64,000 bases of DNA, taken from contig CM063503.1 of assembly GCA_032207245.1 (NCBI GenBank), positions 109,499,354 to 109,563,353 on the forward strand. Reading direction: 5' to 3'. This DNA comes from Pardosa pseudoannulata. Taxonomy: Eukaryota; Arthropoda; Arachnida; Araneae; Lycosidae. How positions within the stretch are numbered: the first letter of the stretch is position 1; the number at the start of each line of letters is the position of its first letter. Under the pieces are notes generated by a model. The model searched no databases. It was not told where the DNA came from and saw only the letters and a list, made by a program, of their open reading frames with translations. Shown in pieces: positions 1 through 11,271 of this stretch. Both the position numbers and the translations under genes were made by a program.

Positions 1-2574
1 CTTTTTCTACAAGGATATCAAGTTGCCTTGTGCTATTCTACCGAAGTCAGAGCCTGGTGTTGTGAACTACTATAAAATTTTAGTGAATCTAAGGAAAAAG
101 AATTAGATAGTGGTTTTTTTGTACTTTAGCTATTATATTTCTTCCTTACTGTTTCATTGTTTTAAGAACAGAGTGAAAACTTTTTTTTTCTATTTTGCTA
201 AAAATGTTATTACTTTTTAAGAAAACTTTATCAATGGGTGTATTTATTTTTCATTTTCTTTCGTGACCAAAGAAGTTTAGAGTACAATACGATCAATAGG
301 AAAATAAAAGTAAATAATCAGTGATATATATTAGTTTCAAATGGTAACTTATTGTATAATACATTTTTAACTACTGAACACTCCAAAATTTTACATTACA
401 TCTCAGAATCGTATTTTTAACTTTGAAGTATTATTTAACACTGGGATAGATTATAAAGACAAATCACGCTTTCAAAATCAAAAAATGGTTTAAAATTTTC
501 AACTTCTTGTGTCATGATTAGAGATGCTCATAGAATTGAAAAATGTATTATTTCTCTTTTATATCTTTTAAAACTTTTTTTTACTAACCACGTGTATCCG
601 AACAATTCTGAATTAAAACATGTTTCCCTAATCTCTAAAATGTATTACTTCAAACATAAATTTTTTTAAATTAAAATGTTAAGAATAATAACTTATTAGC
701 AGAAAACTCATTTCTATGGATAAAAAATTCATATTTTTTTTATAAATATTGAAATATATTACTGAAAAATTACTTTACAAAAATAATTCTTAGCTATATA
801 CGTGAGGAATCTATTTCTGATATCTCCAATTTTGAATAATCTTACACATCTCACATTTATTTCAGTAATAACCATATGCATATAATAAAACATAAATCTT
901 AAAGTGTTGCAAAATTTGAATAATCTAAAATATTGCATCTTATTGACAAATTATGCCATTATTAAATAATATGTTTGATTAATTCTATTTTTTGCTAAAT
1001 ATAACAGATTATAACTTTAATATTAAATTTTGAGTTTCTAAGATATTGATTAATTACACTTTTGTTAAAAGTTAGACATGTTTAAAGTACCAAAGGCATC
1101 GTCCATACGAAATTAATTCTCTCAATTATATACGAAAGCCATATAAATATGTTTGATTTTCAAAAGTTTGCTATCAGACTAAACTATATTGTAACTGATT
1201 ATGAACCGTTTTATTTGGAAATTAGTTACTATATGAGAAAAAATGAAATGATAAAAATGCTTTGTAATGGTATTACATATTACTTGTTAATGTTTCTTTT
1301 TTTCTTTTGAAGCATTTAGAAATGCTCTGTATGTATTCAGTAAGAATAATTTAGACGTTACAATGTTAATTAACTATTAATTTAAAACGGTAACTGCAAT
1401 TAAAAATAAAAATTTTAAAGAAACTTACTAATCTTCTTGTAACATCATATTATGGTTTTGTCTTCTTCATTTAATATCCTATAAATGATAACGTTTTCCT
1501 TTTCAACTATAAAGTTCTGCTCTTGAGAAAAACCCAACTTTTTCATTCGTGAAGTAAATAGGACTGTAAGGAAAATTTCTTCCCGGTCTTACAATGTGAA
1601 CAATAGAAATAATTTGAATGCCTTCATTTTTTCCACATTCAAAATGCTTGTTCTCATGTTTCTGCACCAGTGAAATAGGTTTCTTACGTTATCAAAATTT
1701 TCTTGATCTAACAAAGAACACGATTTTCATGTCTTAAACATTGACTGCATTGAATGAAATATAGAAAGCTCATTAATTCTGAATAGGATATTTATTTAAA
1801 TTTAATGATTTTTGCTACTCTTAAAATTGGGACAAGTATAGCACTCAAGAAAATTGCTATAGATATATTGAATGTATGCTTAAGAATCATAAAAGATGAT
1901 ACATTTTAACAATGCGTAAATATCAGTTCTGAATATTCAAACTTTTCAATGTAAATACTCATTTAAGGAAGAAGAATTGTTCAAATTATAGGTAACTGCT
2001 ATGACATATTCATTCTTAGAAAATTTAAATTCTTTATATTCTGTAAATTCCTGAATTCTTTGTCAAGTGCTTATGATGTTGATGCAGAATAAATTTCTTT
2101 ACAAATAATTTTTTTTTCTGTCTGGAGAATCCATTCAGGTTTATTTAATAGACAAATAATATGAAATAAAAATCAAGCATTGTATGTAAAACGAGCTCTA
2201 TAATTTACACAGACAATATCTTTTAAAATACTCCGCTTGCGTTTGAAAAGATATGTAGTTAAGAAATAGAAAAATGTCTTTCAGATTAAATTTAAATAGA
2301 GCTTATTTCATGAAAAGAATGATCGTTATCTTTGAAATTTCATAGTATTGCAATATTTTGTTATTCATTCTACTAAGAAAAGCTTTTACGAAAAAGCTTT
2401 GAACCAAATAATTGTTGTTAAATATCCAGTAAATGAAATATAGGTATAACTCATAATATTTCAACTCGAGTTGAAGCTTCTGTTGATAGGATCGAAACAA
2501 ATAACTGTACAATTAAACAGAGGAGTATATTTATCGGTTATTTGGCGAGTTAAATGAGCAGTACTTTTGTTAAC
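1..2574. other. AT-rich noncoding DNA
   Basis: No credible gene is visible. Open frames here are short, low-complexity and unlike any family I know. No tandem repeat, transposon end or RNA gene was seen. It may be intergenic or intronic. Confidence 0.6.
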
Positions 2575-2655
2575 GGATTAACCGTGCTTGAATACCATGA
2601 ATTCCGGTACCGATGAGCTGCGTCCTGCCGTGTAACTGAGCTACGCTTAATTGTT
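2575..2655 (-). repeat. tRNA-derived SINE head, fragment (copy A)
   Basis: Read on the minus strand this segment has an A-box-like TAGCTCAGTTACACGG and, about 35 nt later, a B-box-like GGTATTCAAGC, with GGTACCGGAATTCATG between them. The same order occurs in a better copy near 61.3 kb. This is the internal pol III promoter arrangement of a tRNA-derived SINE. The copy is short and degraded, and no target-site duplication was found. A decayed tRNA pseudogene is the alternative. Confidence 0.45.
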
Positions 2656-4054
2656 TACAAATTTTGCTGTCAGCCTTATATAACCGTCTCAACAAGGCGT
2701 AGAAGTTAATATGCCGGAAATTTTAACGAAATCTCTTAGTACGAGCATAGTTGACACTTGTAGCATCTACCAGTATAGTTACAGATAATGCAGGATATAA
2801 CAGTAGGTAATAGTGTCTTCTCGCTGGGAGTTCGGCAAAGCAAAAGCACCAGAAGAAAAAAAATGTGATGTTTTCGTGTAAGTGAGTATCAGTTTTAATG
2901 GAGCAAAATGCAAAATATGATATGTTACGCCAAAAAATGGTAAGGATATGCCATAAAACAAGCAATGTATTGTTCGTAACGGAAAGAAAAATATGAGAAA
3001 AGTATATGACCACGATAAGAATTATGCAATATAACAGATTGTATAAGATATAAAAAGTGATTATATAAGAGTAAAAAAGTGTAAAATCGACAAAGTGTAG
3101 AATAAAAACAAAGCCACCAGGAAAGGTATTATAAGTAATTGAGAACCCTAAACTGTGTGGCGACTCGGTCGCACTGGTTATTTTTTGTAATACTAGTTTA
3201 TTTTTTACATAATCGTTTATAATTCATCTCACAATACTTGTTTATGCTAATTTTTATTTTTACGAAATTGTAACTGTTAACCGGACTGTTCACTGTTCAT
3301 GATATAAGCACCCGCCACTCAAACAACAGAGATCATTCACCTGAGTCCGACTTGCCTCGTTCTCTTGCTGCCAGCAGCTGACTTCAACGTTATACGGACT
3401 CCCGCTCCGTGCAACCTTGAGGTGCCCTCTGCGACTGTATGTTCGCCACGCCGCTGCGGAGAGTTGAAATTAAGTCTGCCGAGTTGCTGCATGTTGTTAT
3501 TGACGTTGTGAGGGATATTGTTTATAGTTTGTGTTAATTTTTGTTACCACAAGCCAGTGGTTATGTTATTATTCAAGTAGCAATAACAAATGTCTTATTT
3601 TCCGTTCATGTGTGTGTAATCATATTTAGGTAAGTTAAGCGAGTGGCAAGAGTTGGGCACCAATTGAATGTTTACCCTCTAACGTAAAAGGGCAACCTTT
3701 TAACGAGTCAGTATTAACCTACGTTAGAGCGCTTGCTTCAACTGGAAGTATGGATATTTTCAATATCAATGTCACTTTCTCTTAGTATTTAGAACTGATG
3801 CTTGTATAGGGGCAAGTTTCATTATAATGGCTGAAAGCTATCTTAGACACATAAATGGTCATTATCAATTAAAAAAATGCACACGGATCATTATAAACTA
3901 TGCTATTCTTGAAACCTATAATAGTAAGTACTTTTAAATTAATTAATATTTTAAGCTAACATTATACCAAATTTACACAATTATATTTCAAATACATCTT
4001 TGAAAGGTTTATGGTTTGGTATGTATCTTTCCAGTTTACACGAAGGCTAATGAC
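2656..4054. other. Noncoding, with a GC-richer island at about 3150-3560
   Basis: No gene is visible. Positions 3150-3560 are clearly richer in G+C and CpG than their surroundings and could be a solo LTR, an old coding exon or a CpG island; I cannot choose. A perfect 9-bp inverted repeat (CTCTAACGT at 3677-3685, ACGTTAGAG at 3721-3729) lies just beyond it. Confidence 0.4.
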
Positions 4055-4242
4055 GCCGGGAACTACTGATTAAAGTCCATTCCAAACGGCTACGAGCATA
4101 CATGCTACAGTGGGTTTGGGTTGGAGTGCTACGGTCTACGGTTTGGCAACGCGAGGGCTAACATGCTGCAGTCTTATTTGAACCCAAGAAATCCGGCACT
4201 AAATAACATCGCCCTAACAATTCGACCGTCATTCGGCTCTAA
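4055..4242 (-). repeat. tRNA-derived SINE (copy B), interrupted
   Basis: On the minus strand the order is a tRNA-like head, a B box GGGTTCAAATAAG, then a body ending in CTCGTAGCCGTTTGGAAT. It is collinear with copies near 9.5 kb and 61.3 kb. The body is split by a 49-bp insertion at 4112-4160 with a near-perfect 12-bp duplication on each side. Ends are approximate. Confidence 0.5.
4112..4160 (-). mobile_element. 49-bp retro micro-insertion with target-site duplication
   Basis: A 49-bp insert sits between ACATGCTACAGT (4100-4111) and ACATGCTGCAGT (4161-4172), a 12-bp duplication with one mismatch. On the plus strand it begins with a TTTGGG/TTGG-type tail followed by AGTGCTACGG. A 35-bp insert at 51845-51879 shares that tail and the motif AGCGCTACGG, so both are probably extreme 5' truncations of one non-LTR element or SINE family. 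The parent element is not in the window. Confidence 0.6.
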
Positions 4243-4290
4243 GGATTATGTGAAATAAAACAAATTGTTATGAAATCCCACAGTAGAGGG

Positions 4291-4853
4291 TTGGTTGGTT
4301 GTAGTTTAATTGCACTGGGACATATTGTGCCAAACAAATAATTAAAACTTATATGAATGATACTAAGATCTAATCAAAACATCTATGAAATGAAGGAATT
4401 TAAAAGCCATCAAGTAATGAAAACAAACCAGTGTAGAAAAGTGACATAAAACTAAAAGGAAAGAAACCCAGCGAAGGAGAAAAAGATTCAGATATGAGGG
4501 TAAAAACCAATGTCTTTTAAAAACAAGAAGAGCTTAGGATGAGGCGAATTGTTTAAAATATCTTTAATATTAATAGATGAAGAGTTAAGATATATAATAC
4601 GATGTTCTTTTAACCTGGGACAATCGATGAGGACATGCTTTACAGACATGGCTACATTACAGAGCTCGCAAACTGGAGCAGATTCTCAGTAAAAGATGAC
4701 GATGGGTAAAACGCCTATGACCAATCCGGAGGCGAGTAAGAATAACATCGTGTCTTCTGGATGGTAAAGTGTTCCAATTCTCAATTGTCTATTTAACGGC
4801 ATCTAATTTATTATTAGTCGTTTCATCCTAACAATCCTGAAACTTCTTATACA
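4291..4853 (-). mobile_element. 5'-truncated Jockey LINE, ORF2 C-terminus and 3' UTR
   Basis: On the plus strand it starts with the TTGGTTGGTTG tail, followed by the shared 3' UTR motif GGGACATATTGTGCCAAAC. Read on the minus strand it encodes the ORF2 C-terminus with stops: a TRLRIGH segment, a CELCN...VKHVLIDCP finger (C-X2-C-X7-H-X4-C), and a KDIGFYPHI terminus with the stop at 4488-4490. Homology reaches about 4853. An 8-bp repeat ACAGTAGA (4280-4287 and 4854-4861) is a possible target-site duplication, although GGG separates it from the tail. Dead copy. Confidence 0.8.
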
Positions 4854-4861
4854 ACAGTAGA

Positions 4862-6320
4862 AAGTTTTAAAATCCAATATAAATAATTTCAGTGGTGAAG
4901 ATAAATAGGGTGTACTTTTATTTACACCGACTTATACGGCTGCAGCCATTAAAAACAACAGGGTATAACTAGTTCTTTATAATTCTCAATATTTTCCTAC
5001 TATGTAATAAAACATTAAAGGAATTATTTATCTTAAAATTTTTAACAGCTCTTTTTCATTCCAAGTGAGAGAGGAGAGGAATAGTTTCCAACGATAGAAA
5101 ATAAAATGATTAATTAACCTGTCATAAAGAATGAATAGGTGCATTTGTGTAGATTTTTTATGATAGAAATGAGAGTTCAACCTCACTGACAGAGTCGTTT
5201 GTGACTAAGAAAAATTTAAAAAAAAGTTTTCCTATCATAGTTTGAACAGTATTTTCACCAACAGTTTCAAAGTTACGAAAATCAAGATTGGGGAAAAAAG
5301 GTGTTGTAAATTGCTTCCATTTCATAACCTCTAATCATGCCGCAAAATAGTTTTATATTTCGCAGTTTTAAAGACGGAATTCCCAGTGAAAATTCTGAAG
5401 TTTATGTATGAATTTTAAAGAAAAACTAAAATAATAATTTTTAAAATATCAATTAAACAAAAAAAAATCCTGTGAACTACAAATACAGTCTTAATGTCAA
5501 CCAACGTTAAGCAAGGATAAAAATACACACCTCACACTTGAGAACAACCTATATGACTTAGTAGCAACTTTGCAGTAGTTTTGTCTTGCAAGACAATCCA
5601 CTCAGCTACTAAAATCAAATATTTATCTAAAATTATTTATTTTCAATCCTAAATCGGAGAACTGGTGAACACATCTACTAAAGGCAAGAGACAACCATGT
5701 TCTTCATTATTTGTGAAAATGCGTCCGAAAAGAAGGAATATTCATGTGGATAAATTCACATTAGAGATAGTTAACTCAGCGGTTCTTTTGTTACTTGTGA
5801 AACAATCGTGGTGTACAATGGTGACAATACAAAGGAAAATGACAATGTACAATACAAATGATGGCATAACAATTGCAAATATCCTCAGTATTTTCTTGAA
5901 AAAAAATGTCAGCCGGTTAATAAATTGTAAGAAAGGGACACTAGTAGAAACAGATAGGAAATGAACATTTACATTAGTTTTGGAAATGTGGAAGGAAATC
6001 ATTCTAAGTAATGCATATCCTTCACATATATTGGATGAAAGGTAAAGTTAAGAATACTAGAATAAGAATTGGGAAAAATTTTTGGAAAAAAGTTGTGGTA
6101 TATTCCATATGTGTGTTTGTGTGTAAGCACTGCAAATGTTTACCCTAACACTTCTAGAAGTACCCCAAATAATTTAATTTTAAGGGACTTGCTTGGCAAT
6201 AGTTCGTTTATGCATTGATGAAGAATTTCACCCGCTCAATAATTCAAACCAAGCAGAAAATGCATAAAAAAATTAGAGCTACATTATCAGCTAACATAAT
6301 AGTTTTTCAGAAAAACAATC
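4862..6320. other. AT-rich noncoding DNA
   Basis: Open frames around 5665-6002 occur on both strands over the same bases, have low-complexity composition and no recognisable domain. I treat them as chance. No transposon ends were seen. Confidence 0.5.
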
Positions 6321-6590
6321 TGGCATTTCTATTTTTTTAACAAACATCGTCTTTTAAACTGAATTTAATACATTAATCCATTAAATACAAGTCCTGTCGA
6401 CACATGCAGTCAGTAAAAATGAGAAAATATTTTATTTCATTCTAAGATGATCAGCAAGGAGTAACTATTAACAATCAATATGGAATTTCTACTTTTAGAC
6501 CCACTCACATAATGTATTAAATACAAGGATTGACGACACCCAGTCTGTAGAAAAGAAAAAATCCTCTAATTTATTCTAAGGTGATCAGCA
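6321..6590 (+). repeat. Diverged tandem duplication of about 135-160 bp
   Basis: Two imperfect copies lie side by side. The first starts with TGGCATTTCTA at 6321 and the second with TGGAATTTCTA at 6481. Both then contain TTAAATACAAG, a GACGACAC/GTCGACAC segment, and TTCTAAG(A/G)TGATCAGCA. Copy 2 has a deletion. This is a local duplication of unknown origin and looks old from its divergence. Confidence 0.6.
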
Positions 6591-6992
6591 TTCAATGACA
6601 TTTGATATTAAATTAACGTCTACTGACATGTCCATAATTACAGGCAAAAATGCGGTAGGTACTATATAGGTTGGTGTCTAGGTATAGAAAGCCAAATTAG
6701 CAAAGTAAGTGTTGGTCCCATAATCAGCCTTGAATAAACTATCATTACTGACGCAATAGCGATTGAGTGAGTGTCGGTTTTAATGGTGAAGAATCAAAAA
6801 GACTTTATGTTACTCCAAATAAATACTGACATAGTAATTTCGCACAAATCGGCAATACATATGTAAAAACCAAAAGTTTAATTAAAAGGATTTTTCAGCA
6901 CTATCGCATTATCTCTAAGCTCGAAAGTAATGTCATATTAATAAAGCATAAAAAAATAAAGTGAAAGTGAAAATTACTTCCACTTTTTTTAA

Positions 6993-6996
<4 letters not shown>

Positions 6997-7074
<78 letters not shown>
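6997..7074. repeat. (TA)n microsatellite
   Basis: About 39 uninterrupted AT dinucleotides. It creates a spurious poly-(I-Y) open reading frame on the minus strand. Confidence 0.97.
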
Positions 7075-7078
<4 letters not shown>

Positions 7079-7554
7079 GGCCAGGGACTAACTGGCCCGA
7101 AATTTACGATTGAAATCCATTTTAAAATTGCCCCTATTATTTTATTTAGCCCGGGCATGCTGGGCTGCAAGAGTCCAGCTACACTTCTGTGATGAAGAAT
7201 CACATCAGTCGTCGTAGCCAAACATAACTTTTATTTCATTTCCTCAAAATCGGACAAAATCCAAAGGCATCGGAACCGATCGATGTCAGAACTCTCTCTC
7301 TCTCTAATGCCAAACTTTTGCGAGAGACAACCAAATACAATATGTGTTTTAGTGTCGTGGGAAAATGATGGGGCAAGTTAAAATTGCTTATAGAGAGTAA
7401 CCTTTGATTAGAGACATCTGCCAAAGTGTGGCGTTCCAGATGACTATTATTGTTGATCGTTTTAGATTTTCCTGTGAGAGTTATTGCAACCTCATTAAAA
7501 TGCCAGAAATATCATTTTTGCTTTGAGAATCAAAGAAAGAATTTCGGGGTTATG
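7075..7554. other. Unclassified noncoding segment, moderately GC-rich at first
   Basis: Positions 7075-7290 are less AT-rich than the surroundings (GGCCAGGGACTAACTGGCCC, CCCGGGCATGCTGGGC) and contain a short (TC)n run near 7295. Minus-strand open frames of 60-75 residues cross it, but I recognise no domain. It could be the remains of an unrelated mobile element. Confidence 0.35.
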
Positions 7555-7566
7555 CTGAAGGAATGA

Positions 7567-7818
7567 TTGGTTGTTTGGTTGGTTGTTTGATAATTAATGG
7601 CACTGAATCCGCAAGGGACATATTGTGCCAGACACAGGGTAAAGAAATATAAAACACATATATTGTAAACACTATAAAGATAAAACCATTAGTAAAATGA
7701 CAAGGCAAATAAAACAACACGAGCTTAAAAGCATGCTTATAAAAAATAGTGATTAGATAAAAACAAAGGTGTATAAAACGAAAAGTAGCACCCAAAAAAG
7801 ACAAAGAAAATGTTATAC
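7567..7818 (-). mobile_element. 5'-truncated Jockey LINE 3' UTR fragment (252 bp) with TSD
   Basis: The insert is flanked by perfect 12-bp copies of CTGAAGGAATGA (7555-7566 and 7819-7830). It begins on the plus strand with a TTGG-rich tail and continues with TTAATGGCACTGAATCC and GGGACATATTGTGCCA, the conserved 3' end of the Jockey group in this window. Only 3' UTR is present, so it encodes nothing. It is a classic truncated target-primed reverse transcription product on the minus strand. Confidence 0.88.
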
Positions 7819-7830
7819 CTGAAGGAATGA

Positions 7831-8112
7831 AAACATCCTCGTTTAAATTTGATGGCTGGGGAATATGGTTAATATAAAGATAAAAAATTAAAATTTAGAA
7901 TAATGAATGGGAAAAAGGGATAATTTTGGATAGACTTCAGGGCTTAGATATTGATATTATTATATATATCGAGTAGGAATCGAAGATCTCAAGGGCCGAA
8001 CTTAACTTCCATTTGACAAATAAAAAAAAAGTAGATTTTATGGCTGGAGTTACGTTAGCACCAAACATAAAAACAATGTATACTAGGTTCAGGTAGTACA
8101 ATGCTTGTAAAG

Positions 8113-8114
<2 letters not shown>
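7831..8114. other. AT-rich noncoding DNA
   Basis: No gene or repeat recognised. Confidence 0.5.

Positions 8115-8169
<55 letters not shown>
8115..8169. repeat. (TA)n microsatellite
   Basis: About 27 AT dinucleotides with no interruption. Confidence 0.95.
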
Positions 8170-8174
<5 letters not shown>

Positions 8175-8947
8175 GTATTTGTTAGTTACAATTGTTTTCT
8201 ATTCTACAACAGAGATTGAATGTTTTGATATTTTTTTTTAAATTGTAAATAGGTCTTATTCCGAAATATACAAACATATATATCTATCAGTGTGTGTGGG
8301 GGGTGTGGAGAGAGGAAAATGCGATTAATGTCGAAAACTAGCATAGACTGTGGTATTAAATTTAATGTTTCATCTAGTTAATTGTAAAATTCATGGAACA
8401 AAATTTGATAGCACTCGAAAAGATGTCTCACTCATAATTTTGAAAATCAACAATTCTATGGCCTCGTGCGGCGGATCTTATCCATGGCTAGAAGAAGTAG
8501 CGATCAAGTATTAACTCTTTCGTCAAATCAGCAATATGATAAAAGCAAACGTGCGGAAATTTTTCTCTTTCTATATCTGTGCTATCAATCTCTAAGCTAG
8601 CGCAAAATTAAAATTATCTTCCTATCTGAAACTCCCACACATGGAAATATGATGGCCGAGTAATATTTGCATTTTGATATATCATGACGTTTCAAGTTCA
8701 ATTATAATTTATTTTAACCAGGATATGTTGGAAACGCATCAAGAAGTGTTATCGGTTGATTAAAATCTGCGTAGAGAATAACTTTTAATATGCTTTTTAT
8801 ATATATAGATTATATATACACAGGGAAAATAAAATTCAAATAATTTATCATTATTTGAGGTATGGGCATCTATGATGCTGAGCTGTATGTTGAGCCATCA
8901 GCCGCATTTTACCCTATTTTAGGATATAGAGGAAGAAAAAATTGGAG

Positions 8948-8951
<4 letters not shown>
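8170..8951. other. AT-rich noncoding DNA
   Basis: No gene recognised. Includes a short TG/GGGG-rich patch near 8292-8310. The stretch 8460-8640 is slightly less AT-rich but matches nothing I know. Confidence 0.5.

Positions 8952-9010
<59 letters not shown>
8952..9010. repeat. (TA)n microsatellite
   Basis: About 29 AT dinucleotides with no interruption. Confidence 0.95.
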
Positions 9011-9015
<5 letters not shown>

Positions 9016-9427
9016 TATTTTAAGCATTTTAAAATGGAATTTTCATGATCATGAATGACACTCAGTTTCTTAATTATGTGAATTATCAATTTATAAAACT
9101 TCAATCTAAATTTTGTAAGCAATAATAAATCACTGAATCATATACAGTATATTTATTCACATTACGCGTTTGGGATTATTCGAAAAGAAAATTGTATCTA
9201 TTAACTCAGTCACGTCCTATTTGAAAATGACAAAAGCAATAAAACATTTAAAATTTCCCATAATATCCTCAAAGTATGAAAGAATAGCTAATATGCGATT
9301 GTAAATAACACCCCGTATTACATTCTGGTCATGTTATTTGTATTGCAAGAGCATTACCATCAAACTGTAGATTCGTTCGTTGATTTGATGAAGCACTGCA
9401 GTCTACTCTATGCAACACAAAATTTAA

Positions 9428-9560
9428 TGGGACATAGACCTACTGCGTAAAGCCGAAACCGAACGCTACGAACATCCATGGTAGCAGCTGGATTTGAACT
9501 CATGAATTCTGATGCCGAAGAGCAGCACTATATTTATTCGACCGTAATTTAGTGCTTAAA
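9428..9560 (-). repeat. tRNA-derived SINE (copy C)
   Basis: Minus-strand reading gives a B-box-like GAGTTCAAATCC followed by AGCTGCTACCATGGATGTTCGTAGCG and a tail region, collinear with the copies at 4.1 kb and 61.3 kb. Its 5' end was hit by a Jockey fragment at 9561. An A box is not clear in this copy. Confidence 0.5.
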
Positions 9561-9695
9561 GGCTGGTTGGTTGGCTGAAGCTTAATGGCACTAATTCCGC
9601 ATGGGACAAAAAATGCCAAAACACTAGGTTATTCAAAAATTACACAGAGTCAAAGTTTATCTAGTAAAATTTTAAAAATTTAACAGAGGTATATT
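9561..9695 (-). mobile_element. Short 5'-truncated Jockey LINE 3' end (135 bp) with TSD
   Basis: Flanks are ATTTAGTGCTTAAA (9547-9560) and ATTTAGTCCTTAAA (9696-9709), a 14-bp duplication with one mismatch. The plus strand starts GGCTGGTTGGTTGG and then CTTAATGGCACTAATTCCGC, the standard 3' UTR of this LINE group. It contains no coding sequence. It was inserted into the head of SINE copy C. Confidence 0.82.
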
Positions 9696-9709
9696 ATTTA
9701 GTCCTTAAA

Positions 9710-10587
9710 CTTCAGGTGTCGGTGTAAATAGCTTTCAAGAAGCCAACATCATCTGTAACTTATCAAGGAAAGGAAATTAGACAAAGATAATTAACCATAT
9801 ATTTCCCTCAAGAAACACAGTAAGAATGTAATAATGATATGTTAGTGTAATATTCAAATACTGTATGTATATCAAAGATATGGTTTATTAGAATAAAAAT
9901 ATTGGAAAGTATATTATCTTGTAAATTAAATAAATCTTTATTGGTAACTTTCACTAAATTATAATGTTTTATCTATTTTGGTTCAATAATCATTTCATTA
10001 GAAGATTAAAACATTCTAAAAATAATGATTTTAAGATTATATATATAAATTTTCTCTGTTCATAGACACCAGCTAGACTAACATTTAACCATATTTTTGA
10101 ACAATCAAAGCTAAAATTTTTATAATACCTAGATGAATTAGTTCTACAAAACCCGTAGTAGTTAGTTTAATGTTTAAATTTAAGGCAGAATCATTGAAAC
10201 GAGAGTGCTTAGGTATTTCAAATTTCCTTCATGCTTGGTCAGGAGCGATAAAGAGAATATTTTGAGAAATAAATCGACTCTGAATATCCACACATGAGGC
10301 TAGATTTAAAATTAGGAACCCTTTATCAAAATTTAGCCCCTTGCCAATTCTTTTATTTCCTAGCCCAAGTCATCTTTTAGTTATTGTTTATAAATCTAAA
10401 CTTACTGAGTTATTTAAAAGTGTTGTATCTTCTACAAAATATTAACCAATACTGTGAATTTTTCTATGAAATTGATATCTCTTATATGAAATCAGTCCAA
10501 TCCTACATTAAAGAACTGAAATTAATAAAGAATCATTGACAATTTAGACATGAATTTCCGATAACGATCTTGCAGTTACGATGTGTC
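9710..10587. other. AT-rich noncoding DNA
   Basis: No gene, repeat or transposon end recognised. Confidence 0.5.
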
Positions 10588-10597
10588 TGTGATAAGA

Positions 10598-10908
10598 ATC
10601 TGGTTGGTTGAATGGATGGAGTTTTATGGCACTGAGTCCTCCTGGGACATATTGTGACAAACAAATAGTTAAAAATCATTCTACAATGACCAAAACAAAC
10701 AGCTATAAAAGGATGACTGAAGGTAAGAAACAAGCTAAAAATGCAAAAACAGTCTAGGGAACAGGCATAAGACCAAAAGTTAAAAAAACAGCGATGAGGT
10801 ATAACATTCAGATGTGAGGGTAAAAACCAGTGTCTTTTAAAAACAGAAATAAATCAGGATGAGGTGGATTATTTAAAATATTTTTAATATGAATAGATGA
10901 AGAGTTAA
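10598..10908 (-). mobile_element. Jockey LINE 3' fragment, first of a tail-to-tail pair
   Basis: The plus strand shows a TTGGTTG tail, the GGCACTGAGTCC and GGGACATATTGTG motifs of the 3' UTR, and the minus-strand ORF2 C-terminal coding tail (a KDTGFYPHI-like end near 10820), truncated at about 10908. The next copy's TTGGTTGG tail starts immediately after with no unique DNA between. A 10-bp repeat TGTGATAAGA at 10588-10597 and 11262-11271 flanks the pair as a unit. The copy was therefore probably inserted into the tail of its neighbour. Confidence 0.8.
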
Positions 10909-11261
10909 GTTGGTTGGTTGAAAAGAGTTTTATGGCACTGAATCCTCAAGGGACATATTGTGCAAAACAAATAGTTAAAACTTAGAACCACAAAGATGGG
11001 ATCAAAACAGTTATAAAAGGATAACATAAGAAAAAATATAAAAACCAGTGTAGAAAACACACATAAAACCAACAGTAAATGTAACAGCGATGAAGCATAA
11101 AATTCAGATATGAGGGTAAAAACCAATGTCTTTTAAAAAGAGAAAGAACTTAGGATGAGGTGAATTATTTAAAATATCTTTCATATCAAGAGATGAAGAA
11201 TTAAAATAATGAATACGATGTTTTTTAAACCTGGGACAATCGATGAGAACATGCTTTACGG
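10909..11261 (-). mobile_element. Jockey LINE 3' fragment, second of a tail-to-tail pair
   Basis: Starts with TTGGTTGGTTG at 10909. The minus strand encodes the last part of ORF2 without a stop: TVKHVLIDCPRF, then a run ending KDIGFYPHI, with the stop at about 11104. It is truncated at 11261, directly against TGTGATAAGA (11262-11271). It is clearly related to the first copy but diverged from it, which argues against a simple tandem duplication of a single insert. Confidence 0.82.
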
Positions 11262-11271
11262 TGTGATAAGA

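Noticed and set aside
2303..3013. Small open frames of 60-96 codons near 2.3-3.0 kb
   Set aside because: AT-rich composition, overlapping frames on the same strand, no domain, no homologue that I recognise.
5665..6002. Overlapping open frames of 99 and 86 codons
   Set aside because: They overlap on opposite strands with no codon pattern or recognisable motif.
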